This document shows, piece after piece, positions 16,277 through 27,900 of a DNA stretch of 57,426 nt (within the stretch, counting starts at the first letter, position 1; every line of letters begins with the position of its first letter). Below the pieces are notes generated by a model, which was not told where the DNA came from, did no database searches, and saw only the letters and a program-made list of their open reading frames with translations. The DNA comes from Candidatus Pseudobutyricicoccus lothianensis (GTDB lineage Bacteria > Bacillota > Clostridia > Oscillospirales > Butyricicoccaceae). Location: NCBI GenBank assembly GCA_904419295.1, contig CAJFRA010000011.1, forward strand, positions 1-57,426, read 5' to 3'. The position numbers were made by a program, and so were the translations under genes.

Positions 16277-17038
16277 TTGTCAGCCACCATCGCGATCACC
16301 AACCAAAAGGGCGGCGTGGGCAAGACCACCACGGCGGCGGCATTGCTTTGTGCTTTTCACCAACAGGGGAAACGGGTGCTGGGCGTCGACCTGGACCCCC
16401 AGGGGAGCTTGGGCTTTAGCCTGGGACTGGACATCGAACGCTGCGCCACCATATACGATGCGCTGAAAGGCCAGACCCCCATTGAAGACGTGGTGGTACA
16501 GACGGAAAACGGCGATGTGCTGCCTTCCAATATCCTGCTCTCCGCCGCCGAGCTGGAGTTTAACCGGCCGGGCCGGGAGTTTTTGCTGAAAAATCAGCTT
16601 TCTAAGATCGCCGACCGCTATGACTACATCATCATCGACACACCGCCGGCCTTGAATGTGTTGACGGTCAACGCCTATGTGTGCGCCGACGCCCTCATCA
16701 TCCCCATGGCTCCCGAGATCTTGAGCCTGCTGGGGGTGGCCCAGATCAAAGAGACCATTGAGACCGTGCGCCAGTGCTACAACTCCCGCCTGCGGGTGCT
16801 GGGCATCCTGCTCAACAAATTCAACGCCCGCCTGACTCTGAACCGGGAAGTATTGGAAATGTCGGAGCAGATCGCCCAGCAGCTGGATACCCAGGTCTTC
16901 CAGACGAAAATTCGCGCCAGCGTCACGGTGGCAGAAGCCCCGGCCCACGGCGAAAGCGTGCTCACCTATGCCCCTCGCGCCAAACCGTCCTTGGATTTTC
17001 ACGATCTGATGGATGAGATCCTGGCGCTGCAAGTTTAG
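16277..17038 (+). CDS. ParA/Soj-family ATPase
   Basis: A 253-residue deviant-Walker P-loop ATPase. KGGVGKTT (11-18) has the signature first lysine of the ParA/MinD group, DLDPQGS (about 38-44) is Walker A', and IIIDTPPAL (about 117-125) is Walker B. ParA proteins dimerise with ATP, bind DNA nonspecifically and position cargo. There is no parB or centromere-like repeat next to it; its partner gene encodes a ComFB-domain protein 17 bp downstream. It lies beside the fliD unit, while the FlhG gene usually found with flhA is absent, so a role in placing a surface or flagellar structure is possible but inferred. The start is TTG, six bases after AAGGAGGA. Confidence 0.88.
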   Translation: MSATIAITNQKGGVGKTTTAAALLCAFHQQGKRVLGVDLDPQGSLGFSLGLDIERCATIYDALKGQTPIEDVVVQTENGDVLPSNILLSAAELEFNRPGREFLLKNQLSKIADRYDYIIIDTPPALNVLTVNAYVCADALIIPMAPEILSLLGVAQIKETIETVRQCYNSRLRVLGILLNKFNARLTLNREVLEMSEQIAQQLDTQVFQTKIRASVTVAEAPAHGESVLTYAPRAKPSLDFHDLMDEILALQV

Positions 17039-17055
17039 AACCCTAGGAGGAAACC

Positions 17056-17931
17056 ATGGCCTCTCGTAAAAGCGGAAACACCAATAAGACCGCCCATGTG
17101 CTCAATGTCATCGCCGGCGCTTCCACGCCCCGGCCAGAGGCGGAACGCCCTCAGACGCCGGCCGCCCCCCAGGAGCCGGCAGCTCCACCTGTGAATGCCA
17201 TCGAAGCGGCGCCTGCCGTGGAAGTGACAGAACCGGTGGTCTCAGCGCCGGAAGCGCCGGCAGAAGCCCCGCAAGCCCCGGTGGCTCAGCATCCGGTGCC
17301 GCCTATCCTTCAGGTGGCCCGGGCTGCGGACGAGTCCCTTTCCCTCCAGATCCGGGATGCCCTGGAGCAGGAGCTGGAAGCGGAGACTCTGGCAACAGCG
17401 GAAAAGCAGCCGGCCCCGGAGCCGCCCTCTTCCGATCTTTCGGCGGCGCCCAGTCTTGATGCGCCGGCAGAAGAAACGCCCCCTGCCGGCTCTGCCGCCA
17501 TACCCCCTGGTGACAGCGCATCATCTCCGCAAGAGCCTGCCCCATCCCCAGAGGAAGAGGCCCCCGCCTCTCCAGCCGAGCCGGAAAGCCCTCCCGCTGC
17601 ATCCAGCGCCCCTGCCGCAGCAATGCCTCCCGCAGTCTCGGAGCCGCCGGAAACCACACAGGAACTGCTCTATGTCAATGTGATGCAGCAGTTGGTAGAA
17701 GAGCAGGCCATGCGGTACATTCGCATGTTCGGCGTGTGCGATTGCCCTCGCTGCGTCATCGATGTGAAAGCCCTGGCTTTGACCAACTTGCCCCCCAAAT
17801 ATGTGGTGATGCGGCGCGGGGAGATGGTCCCTATGCTGACGGTTTATGAAAAACGGTTCAGCACCGCTGTCACCGCTCAGCTGATCCAAGCTTGCAAAAA
17901 AGTGATGGAGTTTCCCCGGCACGATCTGTAG
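17056..17931 (+). CDS. ComFB-domain protein with long Pro/Ala-rich N-terminal region
   Basis: A 291-residue protein. Residues ~20-200 are a disordered Ala/Pro/Glu-rich region; residues ~203-291 form a ComFB domain with the metal-type cluster CDCPRC (Cys228, 230 and 233) and the conserved LALTNLPPKYVV. ComFB is a late-competence-operon protein in Bacillus, and ComFB-family proteins have recently been reported to bind cyclic dinucleotides, including cyclic-di-GMP; whether this one does is not known. It follows parA by 17 bp with AGGAGG before the ATG, and a terminator closes the pair. A likely reading is a nucleotide-sensing partner of the ParA ATPase. No other competence genes are present. Confidence 0.8.
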   Translation: MASRKSGNTNKTAHVLNVIAGASTPRPEAERPQTPAAPQEPAAPPVNAIEAAPAVEVTEPVVSAPEAPAEAPQAPVAQHPVPPILQVARAADESLSLQIRDALEQELEAETLATAEKQPAPEPPSSDLSAAPSLDAPAEETPPAGSAAIPPGDSASSPQEPAPSPEEEAPASPAEPESPPAASSAPAAAMPPAVSEPPETTQELLYVNVMQQLVEEQAMRYIRMFGVCDCPRCVIDVKALALTNLPPKYVVMRRGEMVPMLTVYEKRFSTAVTAQLIQACKKVMEFPRHDL

Positions 17932-17954
17932 CTGCTCTCCTTCTCTATAAAAAG

Positions 17955-17999
17955 CAAAAGAGAAAGCCCAGCGCATGCGGCGCCAGGCTTTCTCTTTTG
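17955..17999. terminator. Bidirectional rho-independent terminator
   Basis: A perfect 14-bp stem (CAAAAGAGAAAGCC with GGCTTTCTCTTTTG). The plus strand continues TCTTCTATT and the minus strand CTTTTTAT, so it can end both the ParA-ComFB unit and the convergent recombinase gene. Confidence 0.8.
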
Positions 18000-18006
18000 T
18001 CTTCTA

Positions 18007-18810
18007 TTATACCACATACCATCCCACACTCTTGTTCTCCCGCTGGAGCTGCTGGGCATAGGCTTGCTCCATCAGGGTGGCCACGGTGGCTGCAATGTCC
18101 TCCTGGGTGTGTTGGTACAGCCGCTCCAAACACCGGGGGCTGGCTTTCTGCGGATCCACTTGTGCCTCTTGGCACAACCGCTGCAGCCGCCGCCACACTG
18201 TGCTCCGGGCCGCCGGCTTGCCATTGCGGTTGCGGAACACCGGCCCGGTATGGATGCCGCTGCGCTGGGCATATTGGAGCAGTTCGCTCCGCAGGGGTTC
18301 CGGCACCCGCACACGCCGCTCCACGGTCTGGAACATCCAGCTGCCCTGGCCTGTTTCCACCAGCTCCACCGTCACGTGGGCCAATTCGCCCACCCGCACC
18401 CCGGTGCAGCAGATGGTCTTGACGATGTAGTAGATCTGCTCTTTCCCCTGCTGCTTCGCCATCTGCAGCAGCCGGATGTATTCTTGTCTGGTCAGCTCTG
18501 TATAAGTGCGGGGCTCTTCCGGCAGGCGTTTGGGCACCTGCCACTCGGGATGCCCCAAGGCCCGCAGCAAGCTGTTGCCCGCTGAGATGCGGGTATTGAT
18601 GCTGCTGTTGGATAAAACGCCTTCTTCGGCCATAGCCCGTTGCCATTGGGCCAGGCTTTCGGGCCCAAACTCCTTTGTTTGCCCCAAGAACTGCTGGAAC
18701 AGCCGCAGGTAGCCCCGGTACTGATGCAGTGTGCTGGCCGAAAGCCCTTCTTCTTCCAGCTGGGCCAAGCCTGTCTCCAGCCGGTCGTCTGTCAATCTGT
18801 TGCCGTCCAT
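18007..18810 (-). CDS. Degenerate tyrosine recombinase paralogue
   Basis: A 267-residue protein with the core-binding and catalytic layout of XerC/phage-integrase recombinases: SAM-like N-terminal helices (about 5-90), LTRQEYIRLLQMAK and TICCTGVRVGELAHVTVE with the first catalytic Arg at 139. The rest of the active site is gone. Where the intact neighbour has PHNLRH, this has PRCLER (226 and 229 no longer His/Arg), and the GHSS...Y motif is not recognisable. It should therefore be unable to cut DNA, though it might still bind it. It lies downstream of the giant surface-protein gene, which separates it from its intact paralogue at 28487-29332. ATG 18810 follows GAGAGGGG. Confidence 0.75.
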   Translation of the reverse strand: MDGNRLTDDRLETGLAQLEEEGLSASTLHQYRGYLRLFQQFLGQTKEFGPESLAQWQRAMAEEGVLSNSSINTRISAGNSLLRALGHPEWQVPKRLPEEPRTYTELTRQEYIRLLQMAKQQGKEQIYYIVKTICCTGVRVGELAHVTVELVETGQGSWMFQTVERRVRVPEPLRSELLQYAQRSGIHTGPVFRNRNGKPAARSTVWRRLQRLCQEAQVDPQKASPRCLERLYQHTQEDIAATVATLMEQAYAQQLQRENKSVGWYVV

Positions 18811-18909
18811 TTTATTCCCCTCTCGTTTTCTTGGTATCAATATCCTCTTTCCGCTGCTTCATACAGTGGAATTTTGCCCGGGCCATAAAAGCCCGAGCAC
18901 TTCCAATTT

Positions 18910-18945
18910 GGCTGGAGGCGTCCCATCAGGAGGACGCCTCCAGCC
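18910..18945. terminator. Hairpin after the giant surface-protein gene
   Basis: A perfect 14-bp GC-rich stem (GGCTGGAGGCGTCC and its complement, 8-base loop) 36 bp beyond the giant gene's stop. A strong U-tract is missing, so termination may be partial and allow read-through into the degenerate recombinase gene. Confidence 0.5.
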
Positions 18946-18980
18946 CACATGACCTAGCGGCTATAAATGGTCTGCCGTCT

Positions 18981-21900
18981 TTATTTCGTGTGTCCCGTCC
19001 AAGTTTCTGTGCTGCCGGTTTTTTCATAGCTGTGGCTGTTGGTGGCTTCCGTGATGTTCCAATAGGCCCAATGGGCCGGGGTCACATCGGTAAAAGCAAC
19101 CAATTGGCCGGCCTGTTCCTGAATGTAGCTTTGATCTGCCACACGGCCAAGCATGTGGTTGACGATCACAGTCACTTCTGCCCGGGTTATGGTGTTATTC
19201 GGGCGGAACGTCCCATCCGGGTAACCGGAGATCCAGCCATATTGGATGGAGCCCACCACGCAATCATAGAACCAGTCATCCCGGCTCACATCGGAGAAGA
19301 TATTTTCCCCTCCGCCGGCCTGCTGCGCAAAACTCATGGCAATGGCCGTAAATTCTGCTCGAGTAATGGGCTGGTCCGGCCGGAATGTCCCATCCGGATA
19401 GCCTTTCACCATGCCCAAACTGGCAATCGTGTGGACGGCTTTGGCATACCAGGCGTCCCCCTCCACATCTTGGAAGGCTGCGGTAATTGGCACTTCTTTG
19501 TCACGCAGCAATGTATAGAACATCTGAGCCGCCTCAGCCCGGGTCATATTCTGGTCGGGGCCAAAGGTTCCCTCCGGATAACCCTGGAGATAGGCAGTGT
19601 GCTGCTCGGTCTCCAGCCAGTGGGATACCCCAGTGTCCTGCGGGTCTGCCGGGGTGTTGTTCTCCTGCTGGAATGTGACCGAGATGGTATGGCTTCTGCG
19701 CACGTCTTCAAAAGTATACCGGGTGATGGCTCCCACGCTTTCGCCATCTACTAGCACATCTGCTACCTGGTAACCCTGCTGTGGGATCATGCGGAACGTC
19801 ATGTCGCCGCCCTGCACTATGGTCACTTTGCCCGAAGGGCTGATCTCGCCGGATTCACCGGCTGTAGCCGTGATGGTATAAACGGTGCTGCCACCGCCAC
19901 CGCCACCGCCGCTGCTGCCAGCGGAGGCAATGGTGAACTCCAGTTCCATCGTGCCTGTGTAATTGTGGACGCCTTGAATCGTTGCTGTGGCTTTTCCAGG
20001 CCCTTTATCCTGGCAATCCACTGTATAATCCTGGCCTTGCACCAGCGTTCTATCGCCGTCTTTGATTTCCACATTTGGCACGATCACTTGGCCTGTGTAC
20101 GTATAGCTGCCCGTCACTTCTCCCTGGCACAGGGCGATGTCTTTGGGCGCAATGGTGAAGTTTTCGGAACGGGCGCCGGTGAAATCATTGTTCTGCTGCG
20201 TATCCACCAGCAAGATCACTTGGGCAGTGCCCGCATTTACGTTATTTTGATACAGCGGCTGCTGCAAGGCTCCCACATCCTGCTGCCGGTATGTCACGGA
20301 ATAGCCGGGCTCCTGGGCCTGGCCATTGTAGACAGGCTGCTGGGCAAACGTCACCTGGACTTCCTGATCCGACAGGTCGCGTTGCAAGATCAAGAAGACA
20401 AAAGTACCATGGCTGCCTGCAAAATTGCCGTCTTCCGTCCCCGATGCCGTCACCACATACAGCCCGGCGTGATCCAAAACGTCTGCCTGGTAAGGCGTGC
20501 CTGCCGGTACCGGCTCTTGGCTGCTGGCAAAGGGGGTGTAGGCATAGGTCAAAGTGTACTGACCGTCTGCCAGAGGCTGGCCTCCCGCTGCATCCAGCAC
20601 GGTCAACGCACCATCCAGCGGGTCTCCATAAGTGACTACATTGTCTTCTGTGCCCTGTATGTATAGACCGTTTGCCGTATTTTGTGGCAACAATGTGTAG
20701 CGCAAGGTGAAACTGCCGGTGTGTTTGCCCGTAGCCTCCACCTGGATGGTATAGACCCCTGCTTGCAGGAAGGTCAAGGCCAACCCCTGGCGCTGCACAA
20801 CGGTGTCATCGTCGAGCACCGCTTCACCCGCCTGATTCGTCACTTGGATGATCGTGATCTCTTCTTCTGCTACCGCATGACCGCCTTGCCCCGGGTCTCC
20901 ATGATACACTGCCACCGTTGCAGTATGGGTGGCCGCATCACCGTAGTAACCAAAGTAGCGGTCCAACTGTGCGGAGAGGTAGCTGGCATCCACCGGGATG
21001 ATTTCAAAGGTCTTTTCGATCGTGCCCTGGTAGTTGCCAATGCCTTCGATCGTTACAGTTCCTTCGCCCGGCCCGATGTTTGGGCCATAGGTCACTGTGT
21101 AATCCGTCCCTGCGGTCAGGGTCTGCTTGGTCTGCTGGTCATACAGCGTCACCGTGGGGCGAATGCCATCCGGATTGCCCGTATAGGTATAGGAGTCTGC
21201 CACACCGCTGAGCTGGATATCTGCCGCTGGCCCTCCGGATCCGTCTGACAAGGCTTTGGGGCGCATGGTAACGGTGATCTGCCCATCGACCGGTGTGCAG
21301 TTGGGGGCGGTAACGCGGAAATAGATCACTTTTTGCCCGTCAAAGGCATCGGTGATGCGGTAAACATCGTGGGTGATGTCCGTCTCGTTTTCTCCGTAGT
21401 AGACTCTGGCATCTGCCGGCCCTTGGTAATCTGCTTCAATCGCCTGGGCTTGGCCATTGTATGTACCCTTAAACCGCTGGTGTTCCTCTGCCTGAATCAC
21501 ATTGCCCTGGGTGCCTACTGTCAGCGTATAGCGGAAAGTAGCACCGGTGTAGTTCGTATCTTCCGGGCAGGTGGCATACACCGTCACTTGGCCAGTGCCT
21601 TTGATCTGCAGTTGCAGCTGGGGCGTTTTGTCACCGCTGGTTTCCCATTTTGCGATATTATCGTAATCTTCCACCGTATAGGTAACCGCACCGGTGTAAT
21701 CTTCCGGCAGGACCATCGGGTTTTGATAGGTCAGGCCATCCCAGTACTCTTCCTGTGGCGTCTGTTGCTGGAAGCCTGCATTCTGCCCATTCACCCGGGT
21801 ACGAGCCAAGTCGGCCTGCCCGATGGTGACGACCTGGCTGCCCGTGTTGGATTGATAGACGCCATCCGGGTCAGTCACCACCCAGGATACGGTGTAAATG

Positions 21901-24900
21901 CCCGCCTCGGCCTGCTTCTTCAATGTGCTTACGCCGCTTTCCAGCGTTTCTTCTTGGCTGCCGGGCAGATGGCTTTGGTACCGGACCGTGTATGTCACCT
22001 GGGCATCTGCCAGCCCCACTTGCCAAGTTTTCAGCAAGTCGGCTTCCGTCCCGTCGTAAGTCCGGTTATTGGGCTCCGCCGTCACCTGGATCTGGTCGCC
22101 GCCCGCGCCGGCAATCATCATCTCATACCAGGTTTCGCTGCCTGCCCGATAGTTGTTGCCGCCGTCTGTCACTTTGGCAATGACGCGCACTTTGCCAGTG
22201 CCGGTCAGGGTCAGCCGGCCGGTAGAACTCTCTATGCTGGCGATCCCGCCTGTGGTGTTCGCCTCATCCAGGCTGTATTCCACCTGGATGCCTTCCGCTG
22301 CGGCGTCCAAGTCCTCTTTGCCGCTGTCTTGGTTCTTCAGTTTCACCGTCTCGGTGTATGTGCTGGTGAAGGCCAGGGCAAAGGTTTGCCGGTCATGTTG
22401 TTCGAAGGCGATTTCCAGCGCTGCCTTGCCGATGGTATAGGTGCCAAATGCCTCATTGGCTGGTGTGCCATCTTGCACGCTGCCCGCCCAAGGCGTTTGC
22501 CCTTTAAAAGTCACCGCATAATTCTCAGCGTCTGCGCCGGTTTTTTGGGCTTGCAGGGCGTAGCTGCCTGCCGGCTGGCTGGCCGAAGCCTGGGTCGTCA
22601 GCTGGATCCCCAGTGCGTCTCCTGCTATGATGGCCTGTTTGCCCGTGCCGCCTGTATACTCCACGGTGTAATGCTCCTTCTCTGCCACACCGGGGGCCAC
22701 TTCGCAGCCATAGGGGCTCTCTTGGTCCAGAATGGTGATGGTGACAGGCCGGGGGTTCACCCAGTATGCGCCATCTCGGAATGTTACTTCGTAATTGCAC
22801 TCCGCTGCGGCGTCAGCTTTGGGCGCCGCCTGGATCGGGTAGGGCGTCTGGCTCACTTCCAGCTTGCCTCCGTCCTGGTCTACGACTTTGAAATCATAGT
22901 AAGGCCGGATCGCTTGTTCCGCCGTCTCCCCATTTACCAAGCCAGTGCCCTCTATGGGGGTCAAGGTCAAGGCGTCGATCTGCAACGCGTCGCCATAGAC
23001 GCCTTCCATATCTGTGCTGATCTGCAGCGTCACTTTGGCTTTTTCAACGGTGTAAGTGCCTGCCGTGTTTTGGTATTCACCCGGTTGCTGCCAGCTGCCT
23101 TGGAATTCCACTGCGTAGTTCTTGTTGCTCCATTGGCCGTACAGGGCGTATTCCCCGGCGTCGGGGCTGCCCTGCGCCAGCTGCAGTGTCACGCCAAGCA
23201 CCTGGGGCTGTTCCCCATCTGCCATCTTGCCGCCGCTGATCGTCCAGTTTTCCCCGGGCTCATTGGCGGGGGTCTCCGGTTGCTGGCCGTCATAGGGGAC
23301 CGTCTGGTCTTCGATGGTTATGGTCACCGGCCGGCATTTGATTTCTGCGCCCTGCTCTTTGGTGACTTCCTCGGTGAAGCTGCCATTGGCCGGGGTCTTC
23401 CCGTTGAAGGTGTAGTTATCCAACTCTGCATTGCCGGACAGCTCGTATGTCACTGTGATCTTCGTATATTGGTCCACATTGGGGTCATCGTATCGGGCGC
23501 TGATGGCGGCTGTGATGGTTTCGCCCTTTGCGCCTGTCAGGGTTTCCGACTCCTTGGTAGCCGCTGTCACATTGCCGTCATAGACCTTGCTCTTTTCCAG
23601 CTCGGGGTCAACGGTCAACGCTTTGCGGCCGATGTCCACCTGCAAGGTGCCATACGCATCCGCGTAGTTCCCCTGGGGATCTTGTATCCGGTAAGAATAT
23701 GTACCAGTATCACTGTGGTTTTTCACCTGGGTGACCATATTTTGTGTCCAATCGGTCACATCCTGCCCTTCGGCAGCCCGGACAAAGGTGATGGTGCAGT
23801 CTTCCTTCTCCGGCCCGTTTGTGATCGTCAGGCGGTCTGCCAACGTATAAATCGTGCCGTCGTACTCTGCCACTGCAATGTCTTGTGCCGACACCTCCAT
23901 CTCGGACTGCCCCAAGCTCACCGACACAATGGTATGCGCCGGCTCATAGTTGTCGTCGCCTTCATAATCGATGCGCAGATGATAGGGATCTGCCCGCACT
24001 TGGCTGGGTACGCCGTCCATCGGATCCGTTCCCTCGTAAGCCGCTGCATATGTGTCAAAGAAGCGGTAAGTTAAATCTTTTTCCGTGGGAGGTGCGCTCG
24101 CAATGCCTTCTACTGTGGCCGGGATCTCTCTTTGATAGCCCTCCAGGTCTGCAGGGTGTTCCTCATAGCTGAAGGAGTACGCTGCTTCTTTTGTTTTGAC
24201 AAGCGCTTCTCCCTTGGTGATCTTTATGAAATAGGTTTTCTCTGCGGCCGGATAGTCGGGGCTCCCGGAGTCGTCCTCCGCCTTGGCCGTCACTTTGATC
24301 GTCACCGTTTTGTCTCCGGGCGTGACCTGTTTCAATGTCACGACGCCGGTGTTGGAGTCTACCGTGGCATAGTCTTCATCACTCTGGTCAACCAGCCCAT
24401 ATTGGATGTCTCCCTCTTCTGACACGGTGGCGCCATTCACTTGACCCACACCGGTTACTTGAACGGTGTTGGCCACTACCTCGCCCTCTTCTTCAGTGGA
24501 AAGGGGCATGGTAATGGTATCTTGTGTGCCGTCGGCCCATTCACCCGGTGTCACCGGCGTCAATACCACCTCTTGTGTGCCGCCTTTGATCGTTAGCTTA
24601 CACTCGACTGGTTCGGCTCGGTAGTTGTCGCTCTCGATGCCAACTTGAACCGTATACGTTCCTGCGTTGGTGTATTGGGGGGAGCCTTCCTGCACGACCC
24701 ACTCTCCGTCCTGCTGGATCGCATAGGTATAGGTACCCCAGTTGCCTTTGTCACCTTCAAATACGTTTACAGCGGGATCATCCACCGTATGGGGCAGATT
24801 GTCGAAGTTCACTGTTACGTCGGTAGGCGCTAGTGTCAGCACCTTCTTGGTAATGGAGAAACTGGCTTTGGGCCTTTGCGTCCTGATATAGTTGGAGCTA

Positions 24901-27900
24901 TAGGTGTTCTCCGGCTGTGTGGTGAACGTGTAGTTTACCCGCACTTGATAATTATTGCCCACATTTTTCGGTCTTTCTGGCAGCGTGCTTACGAAGCCAT
25001 CGGTGGAGTATTCGTAACCATTGTCCCGCACATCATCCGGCGGGGTAGGCTCTGGCTCTGTGGAGACATTATTTGTTTCATCAAATAGCTCGCCTGTGTA
25101 CTCATAGGAATCTGCCGTCACCGACACTTGTGGCAGCGTCAGTTGCGCAGGCTGGATCACCCATGTACCGCTCCATGGTGTAGAACCTGGAGCCCAAGCG
25201 TAGTTCCCGTTTTCATTCAATGTCACTTCGGCCTGGAATTTGCCTGCATTGGTGTAGTATGAATCGGTCGCAGTGAAAGCCACTGCTGCTTCCGAATCAT
25301 ACTTGGGGTCTTCTTTGTTTCCAATATAGACTAACTTCGCCGTGTGGCTCTGCTCGTCATATTGCATCTCATAATCCGGGTTTGTGGTGTCATTGATCCA
25401 GGTCTGCCACTTGCCATATTGATAAGTGGGGTCTAGGTTTTTCGTCGGCGCTGTAATGAAGCGGTGCCGGATAGACCACTCGATGTCGATTTCCTGTTCG
25501 CCTGGTTTTCTCTCTGCCCATTGGTAATTGGAAAAGTCCTCATCTTTGATCTTTGCCGTTGCAACGTGATCCCCGGCCTCCGTGCTGATATTGCTGCCAT
25601 CTACAAACTCATAGTGCGAATCAGGAGCTGGCTTCTCAAAGCCGTTCTGCCCGCCTTCCACCGGCAGATAGTCCAAATCAGCAATTGGCACTGGTTTTTG
25701 CACAAGCGCCTTTTGGATGGTCACTTCGAGTGTCTCTTCCTGTTCTTCATATTCATCATGGCCCGGATAGGTGATTTCCACCTGTACCTGGTAGGTCCCT
25801 GCATTGGTCAAATCCACGCCTTCTAAAGTGGTCGTTCCCTGGATGGTGTGCGGCTCGCCGATTTGTTCCCACTTTCCAGCTTCGTTTTGCAGCCGGAAGA
25901 TCACTTGATAGCCATCCCTCAGGCCCGAAACTTCAATGGTAGGCTGCTCCTTCCCTATATAGCGCAAATTGGGGTTTTTGGTGACCGTAGCTCCAATTTC
26001 ATTCTTTACCACAGAAAAAGAATGTTCTACCCAGGTTTGGCCTTCCCCTGTCTCCACGGTATAGCCTGCAGGCCAATGGGCTGTATCCTCCTCTGTCGGC
26101 AAATTGAACATATCCGCATCATAGGTGAAAAGGGCTCGAACTTTATAGTTTCTTCCTTCCGCCGTTGGCTGGTCTTCTACCCATCTACCATCTACCCAAT
26201 ATTCGATCTCGCCCGGTTCTGCTTCCTTCGGGAACCCCTTTGCTTCCACTACCACTGGATTCTCCAAGTTGGCGGAATGGGGTGTGATTGTGACATTGCT
26301 CAAGTCCAGTATGTCTTTCGTCACTTCTACTTTGACTTGCAATTTTTCTCCGTCTGTTCCCGCCGTAAATACAGGGAACATAGATTCTCCGGTGTCTGGA
26401 TCACGGCCCATCGTTGGGGTGAATTTTACATCGTAAAATCTGCTGGCAGTTGTGCTGCCAAATGGCTTGTTTGTCTCTGTTTCGGCCCAGGTCACTGTGC
26501 CATCAGAAGAAAATCCAGTCAGCTTGCTGGCGATGGTATTCAGTGTATCCGTCGTCTTAGCGGCGATGGTCTGGCCCGTCAGCGTAAATGTATACGGATT
26601 CGGTATATTATCTCTCTCAGGATCGTGATAAGGGTTCCGACAAACATATTCCAGCTGTGTCTGCTGGCCGGCCTGCATTTGAGGAGCTTTCACTGTGCTT
26701 GTCTCCCACTCGTGCCCCTCTGCGCTTTGCAGGTCTGCTATTTTACTCTGTTTCTCCTCGGCCGTTAATTCCTGTTCGGTTTCCGGGTCATACAGGTGTC
26801 CCGTGCCGTCTTTTAGTAAAGCAGCGGTGGCGCCGCATCCACCCCGCTCGCAGGCTTGGCTCCAATATCCATCCCGTGTGCAGGAAGGATCCTCCTTCGT
26901 TGCCACGCCCCAGTCGTGCCCCAGGGCTGGACGCATGTGATGATACGTCAGCGTAATTTCTTTCCCTTCCGTTGTGGCATCGGGTACGGTCACCTTATAT
27001 TCATCAAAACCCTCTTCTTCACAACTGGGTTCCTGGGATTTCACATAGGTCATTGGGCTGATGTTGCCCGTATAGCAAGTTTCCCCATTGCGGAACAGGT
27101 CTCGCCCGACCACTTCTGCGGGCAGCTGGAAAAGAGAGCCCACTTCGCCGGTGTACTCGATCCCTGGGTTTAATGCGTCTTGGATGGTCGTCGTCTCGGC
27201 AAAGGCGTTATGGCTGGCGTCACCAAAAGCCGAATCGCCTACAAATGTCAATTTCGACTCTGTTCCAGTTCCATCCTCAGCTTGCCCCAGCACAGTCACG
27301 GTTCGCATCTGCCGGTGGTTGAAAAAAGCAGACTCCTCAATTCTTTCTACTGAGGCCGGAATGGTGACCGACGTAAAGCCGGTGTTTGAGCCAAAATTCA
27401 AGGCCCGGTAAAAGGCATTCTTCCCAATGGTTTTCAGCCCTTCGGGCAGCACAAGGGCGCCTTGCGCTGAAAAGCTGTTGGAGGCAAAGGCAGACTCTCC
27501 AATGGTTTTTACACCGGCGGGAATCTCGATCTTCTGCAATCCACAGTTGCTGAAGGCATTCTTTGGGATCGTTGTAAGCCCTTCTCCCAGGGTTACTTCG
27601 CCCAAAGCGGAACAATTTTGGAAAGCCGCTTCTCCAAGCTCTGTCACGCCAGAAATGTCCAACGGCCCTTCCAGCTTGTCGTCCCCTTCAAAGGCATGGG
27701 CACCCACCCTTTTCAGTGTGCTTGGATCCTGGATGGTCACTTTCGTCACCGTATCCATGCCCTGGAAAGCGTAATCGCCGATGCCCGTTACACCCGATGC
27801 AATGAAAATGCTGTCGTACCGGGGCGTCATACCGCCAACGGGCTGATTCCAAGGAGCCTCACCGTGGGAATAGTCCTCCATTGAGAATGTGGCACTGGGA

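Noticed and set aside
16277..17038. Plasmid or chromosome partition system, or FlhG
   Set aside because: No parB or repeated centromere sites are adjacent, and the sequence and neighbour (ComFB) do not fit the usual FlhG position after flhF.
18007..18810. Active phage integrase
   Set aside because: Key His, Arg and Tyr residues are missing and no phage genes or att sites are nearby.
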